Shown here piece after piece: positions 50,423-59,925 of a stretch of 64,000 nt of DNA. Every line of letters begins with the position of its first letter. Positions within the stretch are counted from its first letter, which is position 1. A model generated the notes under the pieces. It did not search any database. It was not told where the DNA came from and saw only the letters and a list, made by a program, of their open reading frames with translations. Origin of the DNA: Solirubrobacterales bacterium (GTDB lineage Bacteria; Actinomycetota; Thermoleophilia; Solirubrobacterales; 70-9). The DNA lies in assembly GCA_035573435.1 (NCBI GenBank), contig DATMZR010000006.1, positions 1 to 64,000 on the forward strand. The letters run 5' to 3'. The translations under genes were made by a program, and so were the position numbers.

Positions 50423-51956
50423 GGAAGTACTGGTCCTCGATTTCGGGGGGCAGTACTCCCAGCTGATCGCCCGGAGGATCCGCGAGTGCGGGGTGTTCGC
50501 CGAGCTGCTCCCACACAACACCGACTTGGAGCGAATCCGCGAGCGCCGTCCCGCTGCCCTGGTGCTCTCCGGCGGGCCGGCGTCGGTCTATTCGGAAGGC
50601 GCACCTGAGCTCCGGCGTGAGCTGCTCGAGCTCGACGTGCCGGTGCTCGGCATCTGTTACGGCATGCAGGCGATGGTTCACGTGCTGGGCGGCCGGGTCG
50701 AGGGCGCCGATGCGGGGGAGTTCGGGCGCACCTCCCTCGTCCTCGCCAACGGCGGCGGCCGGCTGCTGTCGGGATTACCGCGCGAGCAGCAATGCTGGAT
50801 GAGCCACCGCGACAGCGTCTTCGAACCGCCCACCGGCTTCGTCGCACTGGCGTCCAGTCCCGGGTCCCCGGTCGCGGCCTGCGAGAGCCCCGAGCGTGGC
50901 CTGTACGGGATCCAGTTCCACCCAGAGGTCGTCCACACGCCCTACGGCACCCAGATACTCGACCGCTTCCTGCGCCAGGTCGCGGGCCTGGAGCAGCGTT
51001 GGTCGCCCGCTTCGGTCGTCGACGAGCAGGTCGCGGCGGTGCGCGCCCAGGTCGGCCACGAAGGCGTGATCTGCGGCCTCTCGGGAGGCGTCGACTCGGC
51101 CACCGCGGCGGCCCTCGTCCACCGCGCGGTCGGCGATCAGCTCACGTGCGTGCTCGTCGACCACGGCCTGCTGCGCAAGAACGAGGCCGAGCAGGTGATC
51201 GAGACCTTTCGCGACCGGGGGGCCAGGCTGGTCCACGTCGCGGCCGAGGACCGCTTCCTGAAGCGTCTCGCCGGCGTCGTGGACCCCGAGACCAAGCGGA
51301 AGATCATCGGCGAGGAATTCATTCGGGTCTTCGAGGAGCAGGCGGAGCAGATTCAAGGCGTGCGTTTCCTCGTCCAGGGGACCCTCTACTCCGACGTGAT
51401 CGAGTCGGGCGGAGACGGGCGAGTAGGGGCGGACACGATCAAGTCGCACCACAACGTGGGCGGTCTTCCGGAGGACCTCGGGCTCGATCTCGTGGAGCCG
51501 CTTCGGATGCTGTTCAAGGACGAGGTTCGGGCCGTCGCCGCCGAGCTCGGGCTGCCGGAGCGGATCATCTGGCGTCAGCCCTTCCCGGGGCCGGGCCTCG
51601 GAATTCGAGTGGTGGGGGGCGAGGTGACTGCGGAGCGACTCGAGATCCTTCGCGATGCTGACGCGATCCTCCAGGAAGAGATCCGCGCCGCGGGCCTCTA
51701 CCGCGAGCTCTGGCAGTCGTTCTGTGTCCTGCCCGCAGTGCGCTCCGTCGGCGTCCAGGGCGACGGTCGAACGTACGCCTATCCGATCGTGATCCGCGCG
51801 GTGACCTCGGAGGACGCCATGACCGCCGACTGGGCGCGGCTGCCCTACGACCTGCTGGCGCGGGTGTCGAACCGGATCATCAACGAGGTGGCCGGCGTCA
51901 ACCGTGTCGCCCTCGACATCAGCTCGAAGCCCCCGGCAACGATCGAGTGGGAATAG
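50415..51956 (+). CDS. guaA: GMP synthase (glutamine-hydrolysing)
   Basis: A 513-residue enzyme that aminates XMP to GMP. The glutaminase half has [29 protein letters not shown], Cys81 (GICYGMQ) and the His/Glu pair in QFHPEVVHT. The synthetase half has the ATP loop [17 protein letters not shown] type sequence ([14 protein letters not shown]), [20 protein letters not shown] and the C-terminal dimer domain ([31 protein letters not shown]). It overlaps the guaB3 stop and ends the purine operon; a family 2 repeat follows. Confidence 0.97.
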   Translation: MTEEVLVLDFGGQYSQLIARRIRECGVFAELLPHNTDLERIRERRPAALVLSGGPASVYSEGAPELRRELLELDVPVLGICYGMQAMVHVLGGRVEGADAGEFGRTSLVLANGGGRLLSGLPREQQCWMSHRDSVFEPPTGFVALASSPGSPVAACESPERGLYGIQFHPEVVHTPYGTQILDRFLRQVAGLEQRWSPASVVDEQVAAVRAQVGHEGVICGLSGGVDSATAAALVHRAVGDQLTCVLVDHGLLRKNEAEQVIETFRDRGARLVHVAAEDRFLKRLAGVVDPETKRKIIGEEFIRVFEEQAEQIQGVRFLVQGTLYSDVIESGGDGRVGADTIKSHHNVGGLPEDLGLDLVEPLRMLFKDEVRAVAAELGLPERIIWRQPFPGPGLGIRVVGGEVTAERLEILRDADAILQEEIRAAGLYRELWQSFCVLPAVRSVGVQGDGRTYAYPIVIRAVTSEDAMTADWARLPYDLLARVSNRIINEVAGVNRVALDISSKPPATIEWE

Positions 51957-52007
51957 GCATCTACCGGCGACTCCTCGCTCGACGCCATCCCTGGCTCGCT
52001 CGGAGTC

Positions 52008-52075
52008 GCCGGGCTAGGGCACCAGCCTGACCCGGCAGGCACCTCCGCATCTACCGCGACTTCGTCGCTAGCCCG
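52008..52075 (+). repeat. 68-base intergenic repeat, family 2, copy B
   Basis: Same length and orientation as 11112-11179, with a variable 12-base centre. An 11-bp inverted repeat, CCGGCGACTCC (51964-51974) with GGAGTCGCCGG (52002-52012), overlaps its left end. It lies between the convergent guaA and hemoglobin genes. Confidence 0.85.
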
Positions 52076-52119
52076 GGGCCAGGGTTTGCGCTGGCCGGAC
52101 CTGGCGCGCAACGGGTTTC

Positions 52120-52584
52120 CTACGGCTGGAAGGGGGGCGCCTCGCCCCAGCCCCAGCGAGGGACCGGTGCGTGCTCGAAGACCTGGGCGTCCGGCTGGGA
52201 GTTGTACATCGCAAGGCGGGATCCCCACTCGGCGTAGGCGACGATCGCGGCGCGGAACTCGGGATCGTCCGGAAGGCCGGCGTCGTCGGCGGCGAGGCTG
52301 AGAAGCGCGACAAACCGATGCCGCTCCTCGGGCGCAATCGCGAGGCCACGGTGGTGAGCGAGCATGCTCTCGTAGCCACCCAAGTCCTCCGTGTAGCCGG
52401 CGGGGCCGCCCAGCACCTCCGACCACCAGGTGCTGACGTGCGCTCGGTGTTCCTCGCTCACCCCGCCGGGAAAGTAGGGCGAAAGGAGTTCGTCACGCTC
52501 GACGCGGTCGTAGAAGCAATCCATCAAGCGGCGGATCGCCGCCTCTCCTCCGGCCCACCCGTAGAGCGTCGGGGTCGCGTTCAT
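52120..52584 (-). CDS. Group II truncated hemoglobin
   Basis: A 154-residue 2-on-2 globin of the GlbO type, binding oxygen or other diatomic ligands through heme. TLYGWAGGEAAIRRLMDCFY and DELLSPYFPGG are the A-B helix region. Proximal heme His78 is in SMLAHHRGLAI, and Trp120 in AYAEWGSRLA is the conserved group II G8 tryptophan. The C-terminal tail is Pro/Trp-rich. A role in oxygen chemistry or nitrosative-stress protection is the family expectation. It lies 37 bases downstream of the DUF1801 gene on the same strand. Confidence 0.93.
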   Translation of the reverse strand: MNATPTLYGWAGGEAAIRRLMDCFYDRVERDELLSPYFPGGVSEEHRAHVSTWWSEVLGGPAGYTEDLGGYESMLAHHRGLAIAPEERHRFVALLSLAADDAGLPDDPEFRAAIVAYAEWGSRLAMYNSQPDAQVFEHAPVPRWGWGEAPPFQP

Positions 52585-52621
52585 CGCGCGTCGTAGCCGG
52601 CGTTGCGGGACTCAGTGGTCC

Positions 52622-53107
<486 letters not shown>

Positions 53108-53140
53108 TGCGCTCCTTTGCTCGTTTAGTTTCAGGCAAAT

Positions 53141-53161
53141 ATCATTTGTAGCACAAATGAT
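53141..53161. promoter_or_regulatory. MarR-type operator
   Basis: ATCATTTGT (53141-53149), AGC, ACAAATGAT (53153-53161): a perfect 9-bp inverted repeat with 3-base spacer, AT-rich in a GC-rich genome, midway between the divergent DUF1801 and marR genes. Size and symmetry fit a winged-helix MarR dimer. Confidence 0.75.
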
Positions 53162-53197
53162 TGGAGCAGCGGAGTAAATGTGCGAAGATCACACGCC

Positions 53198-53698
53198 ATG
53201 CCCCCGGATCCGTCCACAGAGACCGAGATCGCCGAGTTCGCCGGACAGCTGTTCTTCCGGCTCTGGCGAGCCTCACACACCCTGACCGCCGCGGCGCTGC
53301 GATCGATTGGCCTGACGCCGGCGCTCTTCGCCGTGCTCAACTACCTGCGGGCGGGCGATGGCGGGATCCAGCAGCAGATCGGCTCGGCGATGGGGATCGA
53401 CCCGAGCACGATGGTCTCACTGGTCGACCAGCTCGAACGCGCCGGGCTGGCCAGGCGGCGCCTCCACCCGCAGGATCGCCGTGCCCGCGAGGTCCTGATC
53501 ACGCCAAAGGGCCGGCGGACCCTGAAACGGGCGCGCGAGCTGGCGGAGGAGGTGGAAGACAGCGTCCTTCAGGGCCTCTCGCCGGCCGAACGCCGACAGC
53601 TGGTCACGCTCCTCCGAAAGGCGTTCGCGGCGGCGCCTCCACAGCCGCTGTGGAGCTCCGAGGAGGCGACTAGAGCCCCCGGTCAAATGATCAAGTAG
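53198..53698 (+). CDS. MarR family transcriptional regulator
   Basis: A 166-residue winged-helix repressor. SHTLTAAALRSIGLTPALFA leads into the DNA-binding domain: QQQIGSAMGIDPSTMVSLVD is the recognition helix region, LERAGLARRRLHPQDRRARE is the wing, and VLITPKGRRTLKRARELAEE begins the dimer helices. No redox cysteines are present, so a ligand-sensing mode is more likely than oxidation sensing. ATG 53198 is preferred; GTG 53180 is possible. It probably represses itself and the divergent DUF1801-hemoglobin genes through the operator at 53141. Confidence 0.92.
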   Translation: MPPDPSTETEIAEFAGQLFFRLWRASHTLTAAALRSIGLTPALFAVLNYLRAGDGGIQQQIGSAMGIDPSTMVSLVDQLERAGLARRRLHPQDRRAREVLITPKGRRTLKRARELAEEVEDSVLQGLSPAERRQLVTLLRKAFAAAPPQPLWSSEEATRAPGQMIK

Positions 53699-53714
53699 GG
53701 CAATGCTGCGGGGA

Positions 53715-53753
53715 TTGGCGACTTTGTGGCGCTAGGCGCCATAAAAGCGCCAA
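53715..53753 (+). repeat. Intergenic hairpin repeat, family 1, copy 3
   Basis: Outer TTGGCG (53715-53720) with CGCCAA (53748-53753), inner TGGCGC (53727-53732) with GCGCCA (53736-53741). It matches copy 2 closely (TTTGTGGCGC...GCGCCATAAA). It begins 17 bases after the marR stop, before the convergent M23 gene. Confidence 0.8.
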
Positions 53754-53821
53754 AGGCTCTGGCCTCGCCTCCCGACCCAGCCCCTTTTTCGCCTCCGTGC
53801 CCGCTCAAGCGGGGCGAAGGG

Positions 53822-54964
53822 TTACGACCAGCGGTCCCACTTCTTGAGGTGGCGGGTGATCGACCTCAGGAAATGGCCTCCCTCGTACCAGCCCGGTGCC
53901 GACCATTCCTCCATGTGCAGATGGCAGCCGGTGGCGTTGCCGGTCTGGCCAACCTTCCCGATCCGCTCTCCGGTGTGCACGACCTGGCCTTCGCGAAGAG
54001 GCGACGGCCTCTTCATGTGCATGTACGCGTAGTCGTGGCCGGTCTTCCTGCCGTCGATCACCAGGTAGTAGCCGGCGCTCGAGTGGTACGCCTTCCACTG
54101 CACCCGACCGCCACGGGCCGCCACCAGCGGCGCCCCGCAACGGGCAAAGACGTCCTGACCCTGGTGCGTGTGGCCCGACCGGGGCGCGCCGACCCCGTCG
54201 CCGTAGGTATGACGAGCGCGAATCGGGAACTTGAAGCGGTGGTATGTGAACCGGGACTCGCTGGTCGACGCCATGGTCCCGCTCTGGGGGCCGATGCGGA
54301 ACTTGTATTTGCCGTCGCGAACGGGCTTTCCGTGCCTGGTTCCCCTCCACTTGGCCGAGTGGGCCATGTTTGGCTCCTGGGCGGGCTCCACCCAGCTGTC
54401 CACCACGGTGCCGTTGGCGCGGTTGACGACGTCGATCCGCACGTCGGTCGGCTCGCTGTTCGTGAACATGTAGGTCACGCGCGGCTTCTTGACGCCGAAG
54501 TAGTAGGACCTTCGCGGCTTCGCGGCGGCGTCCCTGAGCTTGAAGTCACCTGACTGGATCTGGGCGGGCGCGACGATCCTCAGGGTCTTGGGGGACTTGG
54601 CGCTGTTCTCGTAGGTGTCGACGACCTTCGGCCTGCCGCTCGCAGCTCCTGCGGGGACCTTGGCCGTCACCCGACGGCTCTCGGAGGCGACCGACCCGGC
54701 AGCGACCTTGCCGGTCTCCCTCGCGTTGAACAGGACCTGTGAGACGTGGCGCAGATGGCGGCCGCTCACCTGCACCTTGGAGCCAGTGGTCGCCTTGTGT
54801 ACGCCGGCGCACTTGGCGATGCAGACGACGTCCGTGACCTTGGGCGGCTCGGGAGGGGTGGTTCCGCCGCCCGCGGCGAAGGCCCAGCCCGCGCAGACGG
54901 ACAACGACGCGCCCACGACTGCCGCGGGTATCGCTGTTCGCCATCCGCGCCGAGCCGGCGCCAT
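53822..54964 (-). CDS. M23 family metalloendopeptidase with TIG-like domain
   Basis: A 380-residue exported peptidoglycan endopeptidase. Signal peptide WRTAIPAAVVGASLSVCAGW. Residues about 40-115 look like an IPT/TIG Ig-like domain (ATTGSKVQVSGRHLRHVSQV), followed by a strand-rich domain (YKFRIGPQSGTMASTSESRF). The catalytic lysostaphin-type domain has HTHQGQDVFARCGAPLVAAR (zinc His and Asp), YAYMHMKRPSPLREGQVVHT and CHLHMEEW (zinc His pair). Start is ATG 54964; TTG 54979 would add five residues. A c-di-AMP riboswitch lies in its leader, linking wall cleavage to that second messenger. Confidence 0.93.
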   Translation of the reverse strand: MAPARRGWRTAIPAAVVGASLSVCAGWAFAAGGGTTPPEPPKVTDVVCIAKCAGVHKATTGSKVQVSGRHLRHVSQVLFNARETGKVAAGSVASESRRVTAKVPAGAASGRPKVVDTYENSAKSPKTLRIVAPAQIQSGDFKLRDAAAKPRRSYYFGVKKPRVTYMFTNSEPTDVRIDVVNRANGTVVDSWVEPAQEPNMAHSAKWRGTRHGKPVRDGKYKFRIGPQSGTMASTSESRFTYHRFKFPIRARHTYGDGVGAPRSGHTHQGQDVFARCGAPLVAARGGRVQWKAYHSSAGYYLVIDGRKTGHDYAYMHMKRPSPLREGQVVHTGERIGKVGQTGNATGCHLHMEEWSAPGWYEGGHFLRSITRHLKKWDRWS

Positions 54965-54997
54965 TCCCTGGGGCCTCAAACGGACTCTCTTTCTCCG

Positions 54998-55139
54998 GCC
55001 TGCGGGGTTAGCTGTCGGGCTCGCGCCGAAAGAGCGGCGCTACGGACGAGCGTGTCCGATTCGCCCCAGGACGGCTTCGACGCCGTCCCTTTGGTTCCCC
55101 CGCCCCGCTGCGGCTGGGCCGCCTCGGATTCGGCAGGTC
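54998..55139 (-). ncRNA. c-di-AMP riboswitch (ydaO-yuaA type)
   Basis: Read on the minus strand, the conserved blocks appear in order: CCTGCCGAATCCG (55137-55125), GGGGGAACC (55101-55093), GGGGCGAATC (55067-55058) and CGACAGCTAACCCCGCAGG (55017-54999). The closing stem pairs CCTGC (55137-55133) with GCAGG (55003-54999). These match the known class, which in Actinobacteria precedes cell-wall hydrolase genes. It sits 20-35 bases upstream of the M23 gene. Ligand binding usually turns expression off. Confidence 0.9.
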
Positions 55140-55153
55140 ATCTGGGCGGCGGC

Positions 55154-55159
55154 AGTATA
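55154..55159 (-). promoter_or_regulatory. -10 element of the riboswitch transcript
   Basis: TATACT on the minus strand (55159-55154), placing the transcription start near 55147, just before the first riboswitch stem. No convincing -35 box was seen 17 bases upstream. Confidence 0.55.
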
Positions 55160-55199
55160 GCCAGGCGGACGGCGGAATGCGATCATGCCATGAGAGATT

Positions 55200-55217
55200 T
55201 GTTAGCGTCGGCTAACA
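55200..55217. repeat. Short perfect inverted repeat upstream of rplM
   Basis: TGTTAGC-GTCG-GCTAACA, 7-bp arms with a 4-base loop, lying between the riboswitch promoter and the rplM leader. It could be an operator or a hairpin. The following 200 bases up to rplM hold a TATCAT (55309-55314) that may be its -10, and nothing else was recognised. Confidence 0.5.
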
Positions 55218-55422
55218 CTTCGGGTGAGATCGGAGCAAGATCGCGACCAGGCCGGCGCCCCAGGGAGCCGCCTCGTGCGGCGCGACGAGCAGGCCGGTTG
55301 CGCTCGACTATCATGCGCCGGCCGCGCCCGTGAGCGTGACGCCCGGTTTGGGCCGCGCGCAGGTCGATGGGGGCGGCTTTTCGCGGTCCGGCTGGGCCCG
55401 GTTCCGTCAGCAGCGAGATGAA

Positions 55423-55857
55423 ATGAAGACGTACGTAGCCACACCCGAGAACCGGCAGCGCGACTGGTACGTGATCGACGCCGAGGGCCTGACCCTCGGG
55501 CGTCTAGCGACTCAGATCGCCGACGCGCTCCGCGGCAAGCGCAAGCCGGAATACACGCCGCACTGCGACACCGGGGACTTCGTGGTCGTGGTCAATGCGG
55601 CCAAGATCAAGGTCACCGGGAACAAACTCAACGACAAGGTCTATTACCGCCACAGCGGCTATCCAGGCGGACTGCGCTCGCGGACGCTCGGCGAGATGCT
55701 CGAGCGCCGACCGGAGGAGGTCATCCGCATGGCGGTCAAGGGGATGCTCCCCCGAAACCGCCTCGCGCGCCGGCAGCTGCAGAAGCTGAAGGTCTACGCC
55801 GGAGCCGAGCACCCACACGAGGCGCAGAAGCCGGCGCCGATGGAGGTCGATGCCTGA
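55423..55857 (+). CDS. rplM: 50S ribosomal protein L13
   Basis: A 144-residue ribosomal protein binding 23S rRNA early in 50S assembly. [20 protein letters not shown] and [18 protein letters not shown] open it, then [40 protein letters not shown] and the signature [36 protein letters not shown] 55423 is the family start; the frame is open upstream to 55330 without conserved content. rpsI overlaps its stop by one base, the usual L13-S9 pair. Confidence 0.97.
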   Translation: MKTYVATPENRQRDWYVIDAEGLTLGRLATQIADALRGKRKPEYTPHCDTGDFVVVVNAAKIKVTGNKLNDKVYYRHSGYPGGLRSRTLGEMLERRPEEVIRMAVKGMLPRNRLARRQLQKLKVYAGAEHPHEAQKPAPMEVDA

Positions 55858-56690
55858 TGGTGGACGAGGAGCGCACGGAAGAGGAGCAGCAGCCCGAGGG
55901 CACCGGGGACGAGGCCGCGCCGGAGGACCAGGGTTCCGAGGAGCAGCCCGCGGCGCCCGCGCAGGGGGACGTCGGCGAGGAGCAGCCGCCGGAGGTGGCG
56001 GCGGAGGACCAGTCCAGTGACGAGGTCGCCGACGAGTCTGAGCCCGACGTTTCCGAGGAATCCGAGGCGCCCGAGCCACCGGAAGGGACGGCCCCCAAGA
56101 CCGAGGATTCCGAGGATCAAAAGAAGCCCCCGGGCGCCGAGCTCGAGCCGATCGCGATCGAGCCCCAGCGCGAGCTGGGCGCCGAGGAGCGAGCGCGGCT
56201 CGAGGCCGAGGCCGAGGAGCGAGCGCGGCTCGAGGCCGAGGCCACGGCCGAGGGCGCCGAGGAGCCCGTGCCGGCGCGCGAGCCCGCCGTTGAAGTGCCC
56301 ACCGACGCGCGGATTCAGGCCACGGGCAAGCGAAAGACCTCGATCGCTCGCGTGATCGTGCTTGCGGGGAGTGGCACCTTCGAGATCAACCGGCGCACCC
56401 TCGAGGACTACTTCCCGCGCCACCAGCATCAGACGCTCGTTCGCCAGCCTCTCTTGGCCTCCGGCTATGAGGGCAAGGTGGACGTCCGCGTGCGGGTCCA
56501 CGGAGGTGGCATCGCCGGACAGGCCGGTGCCGTCCGGCACGGGATCGCACGGGCGCTCACGGAGATCGACGCGGACCTGCGCGGGGAGCTGAAGCGCAGG
56601 GGGCTGCTGACCAGGGATGCGCGGGCGAAGGAGCGTCGCAAGGCCGGGCTCAAGAAGGCCCGCAAGCGCCCGCAGTTCTCGAAGCGGTAG
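55857..56690 (+). CDS. rpsI: 30S ribosomal protein S9 with long acidic N-terminal extension
   Basis: A 277-residue protein. The last 125 residues are ordinary S9: [53 protein letters not shown] and the C-terminal [11 protein letters not shown] tail that reaches the tRNA site. The first 150 residues are highly acidic and disordered-looking (Glu, Asp, Pro, Ala), including a tandem [10 protein letters not shown] repeat near residues 109-130. The extension has no break, and the ATG at 55857 overlaps the rplM stop; a later start that keeps only S9 is not obvious, because no ATG/GTG with a ribosome site is seen near residue 145. Confidence 0.93.
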   Translation: MVDEERTEEEQQPEGTGDEAAPEDQGSEEQPAAPAQGDVGEEQPPEVAAEDQSSDEVADESEPDVSEESEAPEPPEGTAPKTEDSEDQKKPPGAELEPIAIEPQRELGAEERARLEAEAEERARLEAEATAEGAEEPVPAREPAVEVPTDARIQATGKRKTSIARVIVLAGSGTFEINRRTLEDYFPRHQHQTLVRQPLLASGYEGKVDVRVRVHGGGIAGQAGAVRHGIARALTEIDADLRGELKRRGLLTRDARAKERRKAGLKKARKRPQFSKR

Positions 56691-58003
56691 TGGCCACCAA
56701 GCTATTTGGGACCGACGGCGTCCGCGGGGTGGCCGGCACGGAGCTGACCGCCGAGGTTGCCCTGGCGCTCGGCCGGGCGGCGGCGCTGGAGAGCGCCAAC
56801 GCCCGCCCCCAGGTCCTGATTGTCCGCGACACGCGCGAATCCGGCCCGATGCTGGAGGCGGCGCTCGCGGCGGGCGTGGCCGAGGGAGGTGGCGATGCCT
56901 GGCTGGGGGGCGTGCTGCCGACGCCGGCCGCCTCGATCCTGGTTCGCCGGCACGGACTGGACCTGGCCGGGGTGGTCTCCGCCTCGCACAACCCCTGGCG
57001 ACACAACGGAGTCAAGTTCTTCGGCCCGGATGGACGCAAGCTCGACGACGACGCGGAGGCCGGGATCGAGGCCCGAATCGCCGCTGGCGGCTCGGAGCCC
57101 GGGGCTTCGCTGGGAAGGGTCCGCGAGCTCGACGGAGCACTCGACGACTACCGGCGGGCCCTACTGTCGGCATTCAGGCTGGACCTTTCCGGGCGCCGGG
57201 TGCTGCTGGACTGCGCCAACGGGGCGACCTATCGGGCTGCCCCCTCGGTCTTCGAGCGGCTGGGGGCCGCCGTGGAGACGATCGCCGCGGAGCCGGACGG
57301 GCGCAACATCAACGAGGGCTGCGGCTCTACCCACCCGGAGCTCCTGGCCGAGGCGGTCCGCCGCGGCGACGGAGAGATCGGCTTCGCCTTCGACGGCGAC
57401 GGCGACCGGGTGATCGCGGTCGACACGCAGGGAGAGATTCGCGACGGGGACGAGCTGCTGGCGCTCTGCGCGCGTCACCTGGCCGACGCCGACGCGCTTC
57501 ACGGTGGGGTTGCCGTGACGGTGATGAGCAACTACGGCTTTCACCAGGCGATGGCGGAGGCCGGAATCGAGGTGGAGACGACGTCGGTCGGCGATCGCAG
57601 TGTGATTGCCGCGCTCGACAGGCGGGGCTGGCCGCTTGGCGGGGAGCAATCAGGCCACATCATCTGGAACGAGTACGGGCCCACCGGCGACGGGACCGCC
57701 GCAGCCCTGCTCGTGATGCAGGCCCTCGGCGACGGCCAGCTCGCGGCTTCGATCCCGATGGAGAAGCTTCCGCAGGTGCTCGAGAGCGTCGAGATCTCGG
57801 ATCGCGCGGCGCTCGAGCAGGCGAGCTCTGTCTGGGAGGCGGTGGAGCGCGAGAACGAAGCCCTCGAGGGCCGAGGCCGCGTCCTGGTGCGTGCCTCCGG
57901 CACGGAACCGCTCATCCGCGTGATGGTCGAAGCGCCGACGGCAGCGGAGTGCGACGAGGTCTGCAGCCGCCTGGTCGATCTGATCCGCCGAGAGCTCGCG
58001 TAG
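56690..58003 (+). CDS. glmM: Phosphoglucosamine mutase
   Basis: A 437-residue enzyme converting glucosamine-6-phosphate to glucosamine-1-phosphate for UDP-GlcNAc. KLFGTDGVRGVAGTELTAEV is the N-terminal motif, VVSASHNPWRHNGVKFF carries phosphoserine Ser99, FAFDGDGDRVIAVDTQGEIR binds magnesium, and LGGEQSGHIIWNEYGPTGDG and VRASGTEPLIRVMVEA are the sugar and phosphate loops. GTG 56690 overlaps the rpsI stop, so glmM is translated with the ribosomal genes. glmS follows 51 bases later. Confidence 0.97.
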   Translation: MATKLFGTDGVRGVAGTELTAEVALALGRAAALESANARPQVLIVRDTRESGPMLEAALAAGVAEGGGDAWLGGVLPTPAASILVRRHGLDLAGVVSASHNPWRHNGVKFFGPDGRKLDDDAEAGIEARIAAGGSEPGASLGRVRELDGALDDYRRALLSAFRLDLSGRRVLLDCANGATYRAAPSVFERLGAAVETIAAEPDGRNINEGCGSTHPELLAEAVRRGDGEIGFAFDGDGDRVIAVDTQGEIRDGDELLALCARHLADADALHGGVAVTVMSNYGFHQAMAEAGIEVETTSVGDRSVIAALDRRGWPLGGEQSGHIIWNEYGPTGDGTAAALLVMQALGDGQLAASIPMEKLPQVLESVEISDRAALEQASSVWEAVERENEALEGRGRVLVRASGTEPLIRVMVEAPTAAECDEVCSRLVDLIRRELA

Positions 58004-58054
58004 GGCGTAGAGCAGGCACTCCCACCAACACGGTCTACCCTTAATCGCCTCTCC

Positions 58055-59911
58055 ATGTGCGGAATCGTGGGATACGTAGGCCAGCGTCCTTGCCGCGACC
58101 TGTTGATGGCGGGGCTCGAGAAGCTCGAGTACCGGGGCTATGACTCCGCCGGCATCTCGCTGCTGGACAACGGGCGGATCGACTCGGTGCGGGCAGTCGG
58201 CAACCTCGCAAACTTGCGCGCCGCAATCGGCTTGAACGGGGCCGACGAGGGCGTGACCGTGGCGCCGCCGCCGGCGACCATCGGCCTCGCCCATACTCGC
58301 TGGGCCACCCACGGCCGCGTGAGCGAGGAGAACGCCCACCCGCACGGGGACTGCAACGACCGGATCCAGATCGTTCTCAACGGGATCGTCGAGAACCACA
58401 CGGAGCTGCGCCGTGACCTCGAGGCCCAGGGGCATCGATTCAGCTCCGAGACCGACGCCGAGATCGTCGCCCATCTGATCGAGCGCTACGACGAAGGCGA
58501 CCTGACCGAGGCGGTGCGAGCGGCGTTCGCGGAGCTGCGCGGCCACTACGCGTTCGCTGCCATGCACGCCGATCACCCCGACACGCTGGTCGCCGCGCGA
58601 CAGGAATGCCCGCTGGTTGTCGGGCTGGGCGAGGACGAGACGTTCGTCGCCTCCGCGATTCCCGCCTTCCTCACCCAGACCCGCCGCGTGCTCCTGATCG
58701 AGAACGGTGAGGTCGTGACGATCGACTCCGCCGGGGCGACGGTCACCGGGATCGAAGGAAGCCTGGTCGAGCGGGAGGCCGAGGAGGTCCTGTGGGACCA
58801 GGACGCCGCTGAAAAGGGCGGCTATGAGACGTTCATGCTGAAGGAGATCCACGAGCAGGCCGACTCGGTGGCGGAGACGATCACCGATCGGCTCTTCCAG
58901 CACGACCGCGTCGATCTCTCCGAGCTCGACCTGCCGGATGACTTCGTCGCCGGAATGCGGCGGATCGTGATCGTGGCCTGCGGCACCAGCTATCACGCCG
59001 GGCTGGTGGGCCGGTACGCGATCGAGCAGTGGGCGCGGATCCCGGTCGAGATGGACATCGCCTCCGAGTACCGCTATCGCGATCCCGTGGTCGGCGCCGA
59101 CGACCTGGTGATCGGGATCACCCAGTCGGGCGAGACCGCCGACACGCTTGCGGCGATGCGGCTGGCCCGGGAGCGCGGGGCGAAGGTGCTGGCCTTGACC
59201 AACATCATGGGCAGCCAGGCGACCCGCGACGCCGACGCGGTCCTCTTTACGCGCGCCGGCCTGGAGATCGGCGTCGCGGCCACCAAGACCTTCACCGCGC
59301 AAGTGGCGGCGATGTATCTGCTCGGCCTGTGGCTTGCCGGGAGCCGGGACGCGATGCCGAGAGAGCGGATCGCGACCCTCATTGAGGAGCTCAAGAGCAT
59401 GCCCACCATGATCGACCGCACCATCGAGTCGGTGGAGGAGAAGGTCCGGCAGATCGCGGCAGACGAGTACGGGGGGCGCTTCTTCCTCTACCTGGGCCGG
59501 AACATCGGCCTTCCCGTGTGCCTCGAGGGGGCGCTGAAGATGAAGGAGATCTCCTATATCCCCAGCGACGCCTACGCGGCGGGCGAGATGAAGCACGGGC
59601 CGATTGCCCTGCTGGACGACTCGACCCCCGTGGTCTGCGTGGCGACGGAGAGCCCGGTCCTGGACAAGATGTTGTCCAACATGGCCGAGGTGAGCGTTCG
59701 CGGCGCTGACGTGATCGCGGTCGCGACCGAGGGGTCGGAGCGGGTCGCAGAAGGCGCCGACGAGATCCTCTACGTGCCCGCAACCGACTGGATCCTGCAG
59801 CCGATCCTGGCGATCTTGCCCCTCCAGCTGCTCGCCTACCACGTGGCGCGGCTCAAGGGTCTGAACGTGGACCAGCCACGCAATCTCGCGAAGACCGTCA
59901 CGGTGGAATAG
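58055..59911 (+). CDS. glmS: Glutamine--fructose-6-phosphate aminotransferase (isomerising)
   Basis: A 618-residue enzyme making glucosamine-6-phosphate, the first committed step to peptidoglycan hexosamines. CGIVGYVGQRPCRDLLMAGL opens with the catalytic N-terminal cysteine of the glutaminase; HTRWATHGRVSEENAHPHGD is the glutamine site. Two SIS domains follow: IVIVACGTSYHAGLVGRYAI and GITQSGETADTLAAMRLARE, then FFLYLGRNIGLPVCLEGALK and the C-terminal DQPRNLAKTVTVE. Length is normal. No glmS ribozyme was recognised in the 51-base gap upstream, as expected outside Firmicutes. Confidence 0.97.
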   Translation: MCGIVGYVGQRPCRDLLMAGLEKLEYRGYDSAGISLLDNGRIDSVRAVGNLANLRAAIGLNGADEGVTVAPPPATIGLAHTRWATHGRVSEENAHPHGDCNDRIQIVLNGIVENHTELRRDLEAQGHRFSSETDAEIVAHLIERYDEGDLTEAVRAAFAELRGHYAFAAMHADHPDTLVAARQECPLVVGLGEDETFVASAIPAFLTQTRRVLLIENGEVVTIDSAGATVTGIEGSLVEREAEEVLWDQDAAEKGGYETFMLKEIHEQADSVAETITDRLFQHDRVDLSELDLPDDFVAGMRRIVIVACGTSYHAGLVGRYAIEQWARIPVEMDIASEYRYRDPVVGADDLVIGITQSGETADTLAAMRLARERGAKVLALTNIMGSQATRDADAVLFTRAGLEIGVAATKTFTAQVAAMYLLGLWLAGSRDAMPRERIATLIEELKSMPTMIDRTIESVEEKVRQIAADEYGGRFFLYLGRNIGLPVCLEGALKMKEISYIPSDAYAAGEMKHGPIALLDDSTPVVCVATESPVLDKMLSNMAEVSVRGADVIAVATEGSERVAEGADEILYVPATDWILQPILAILPLQLLAYHVARLKGLNVDQPRNLAKTVTVE

Positions 59912-59925
59912 GCATCCCCGGCCTC

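Noticed and set aside
51860-52426. Minus-strand open frame spanning the guaA end and the 68-base repeat, resembling a frame antisense to 11102-11452
   Set aside because: The resemblance is explained by the shared DNA repeat and by the conserved guaA C-terminus read backwards; it is not a protein family.
57650-59842. 730-codon minus-strand open frame opposite glmM/glmS
   Set aside because: Composition is that of an antisense frame, no domain is recognisable, and the plus strand encodes complete, conserved GlmS.
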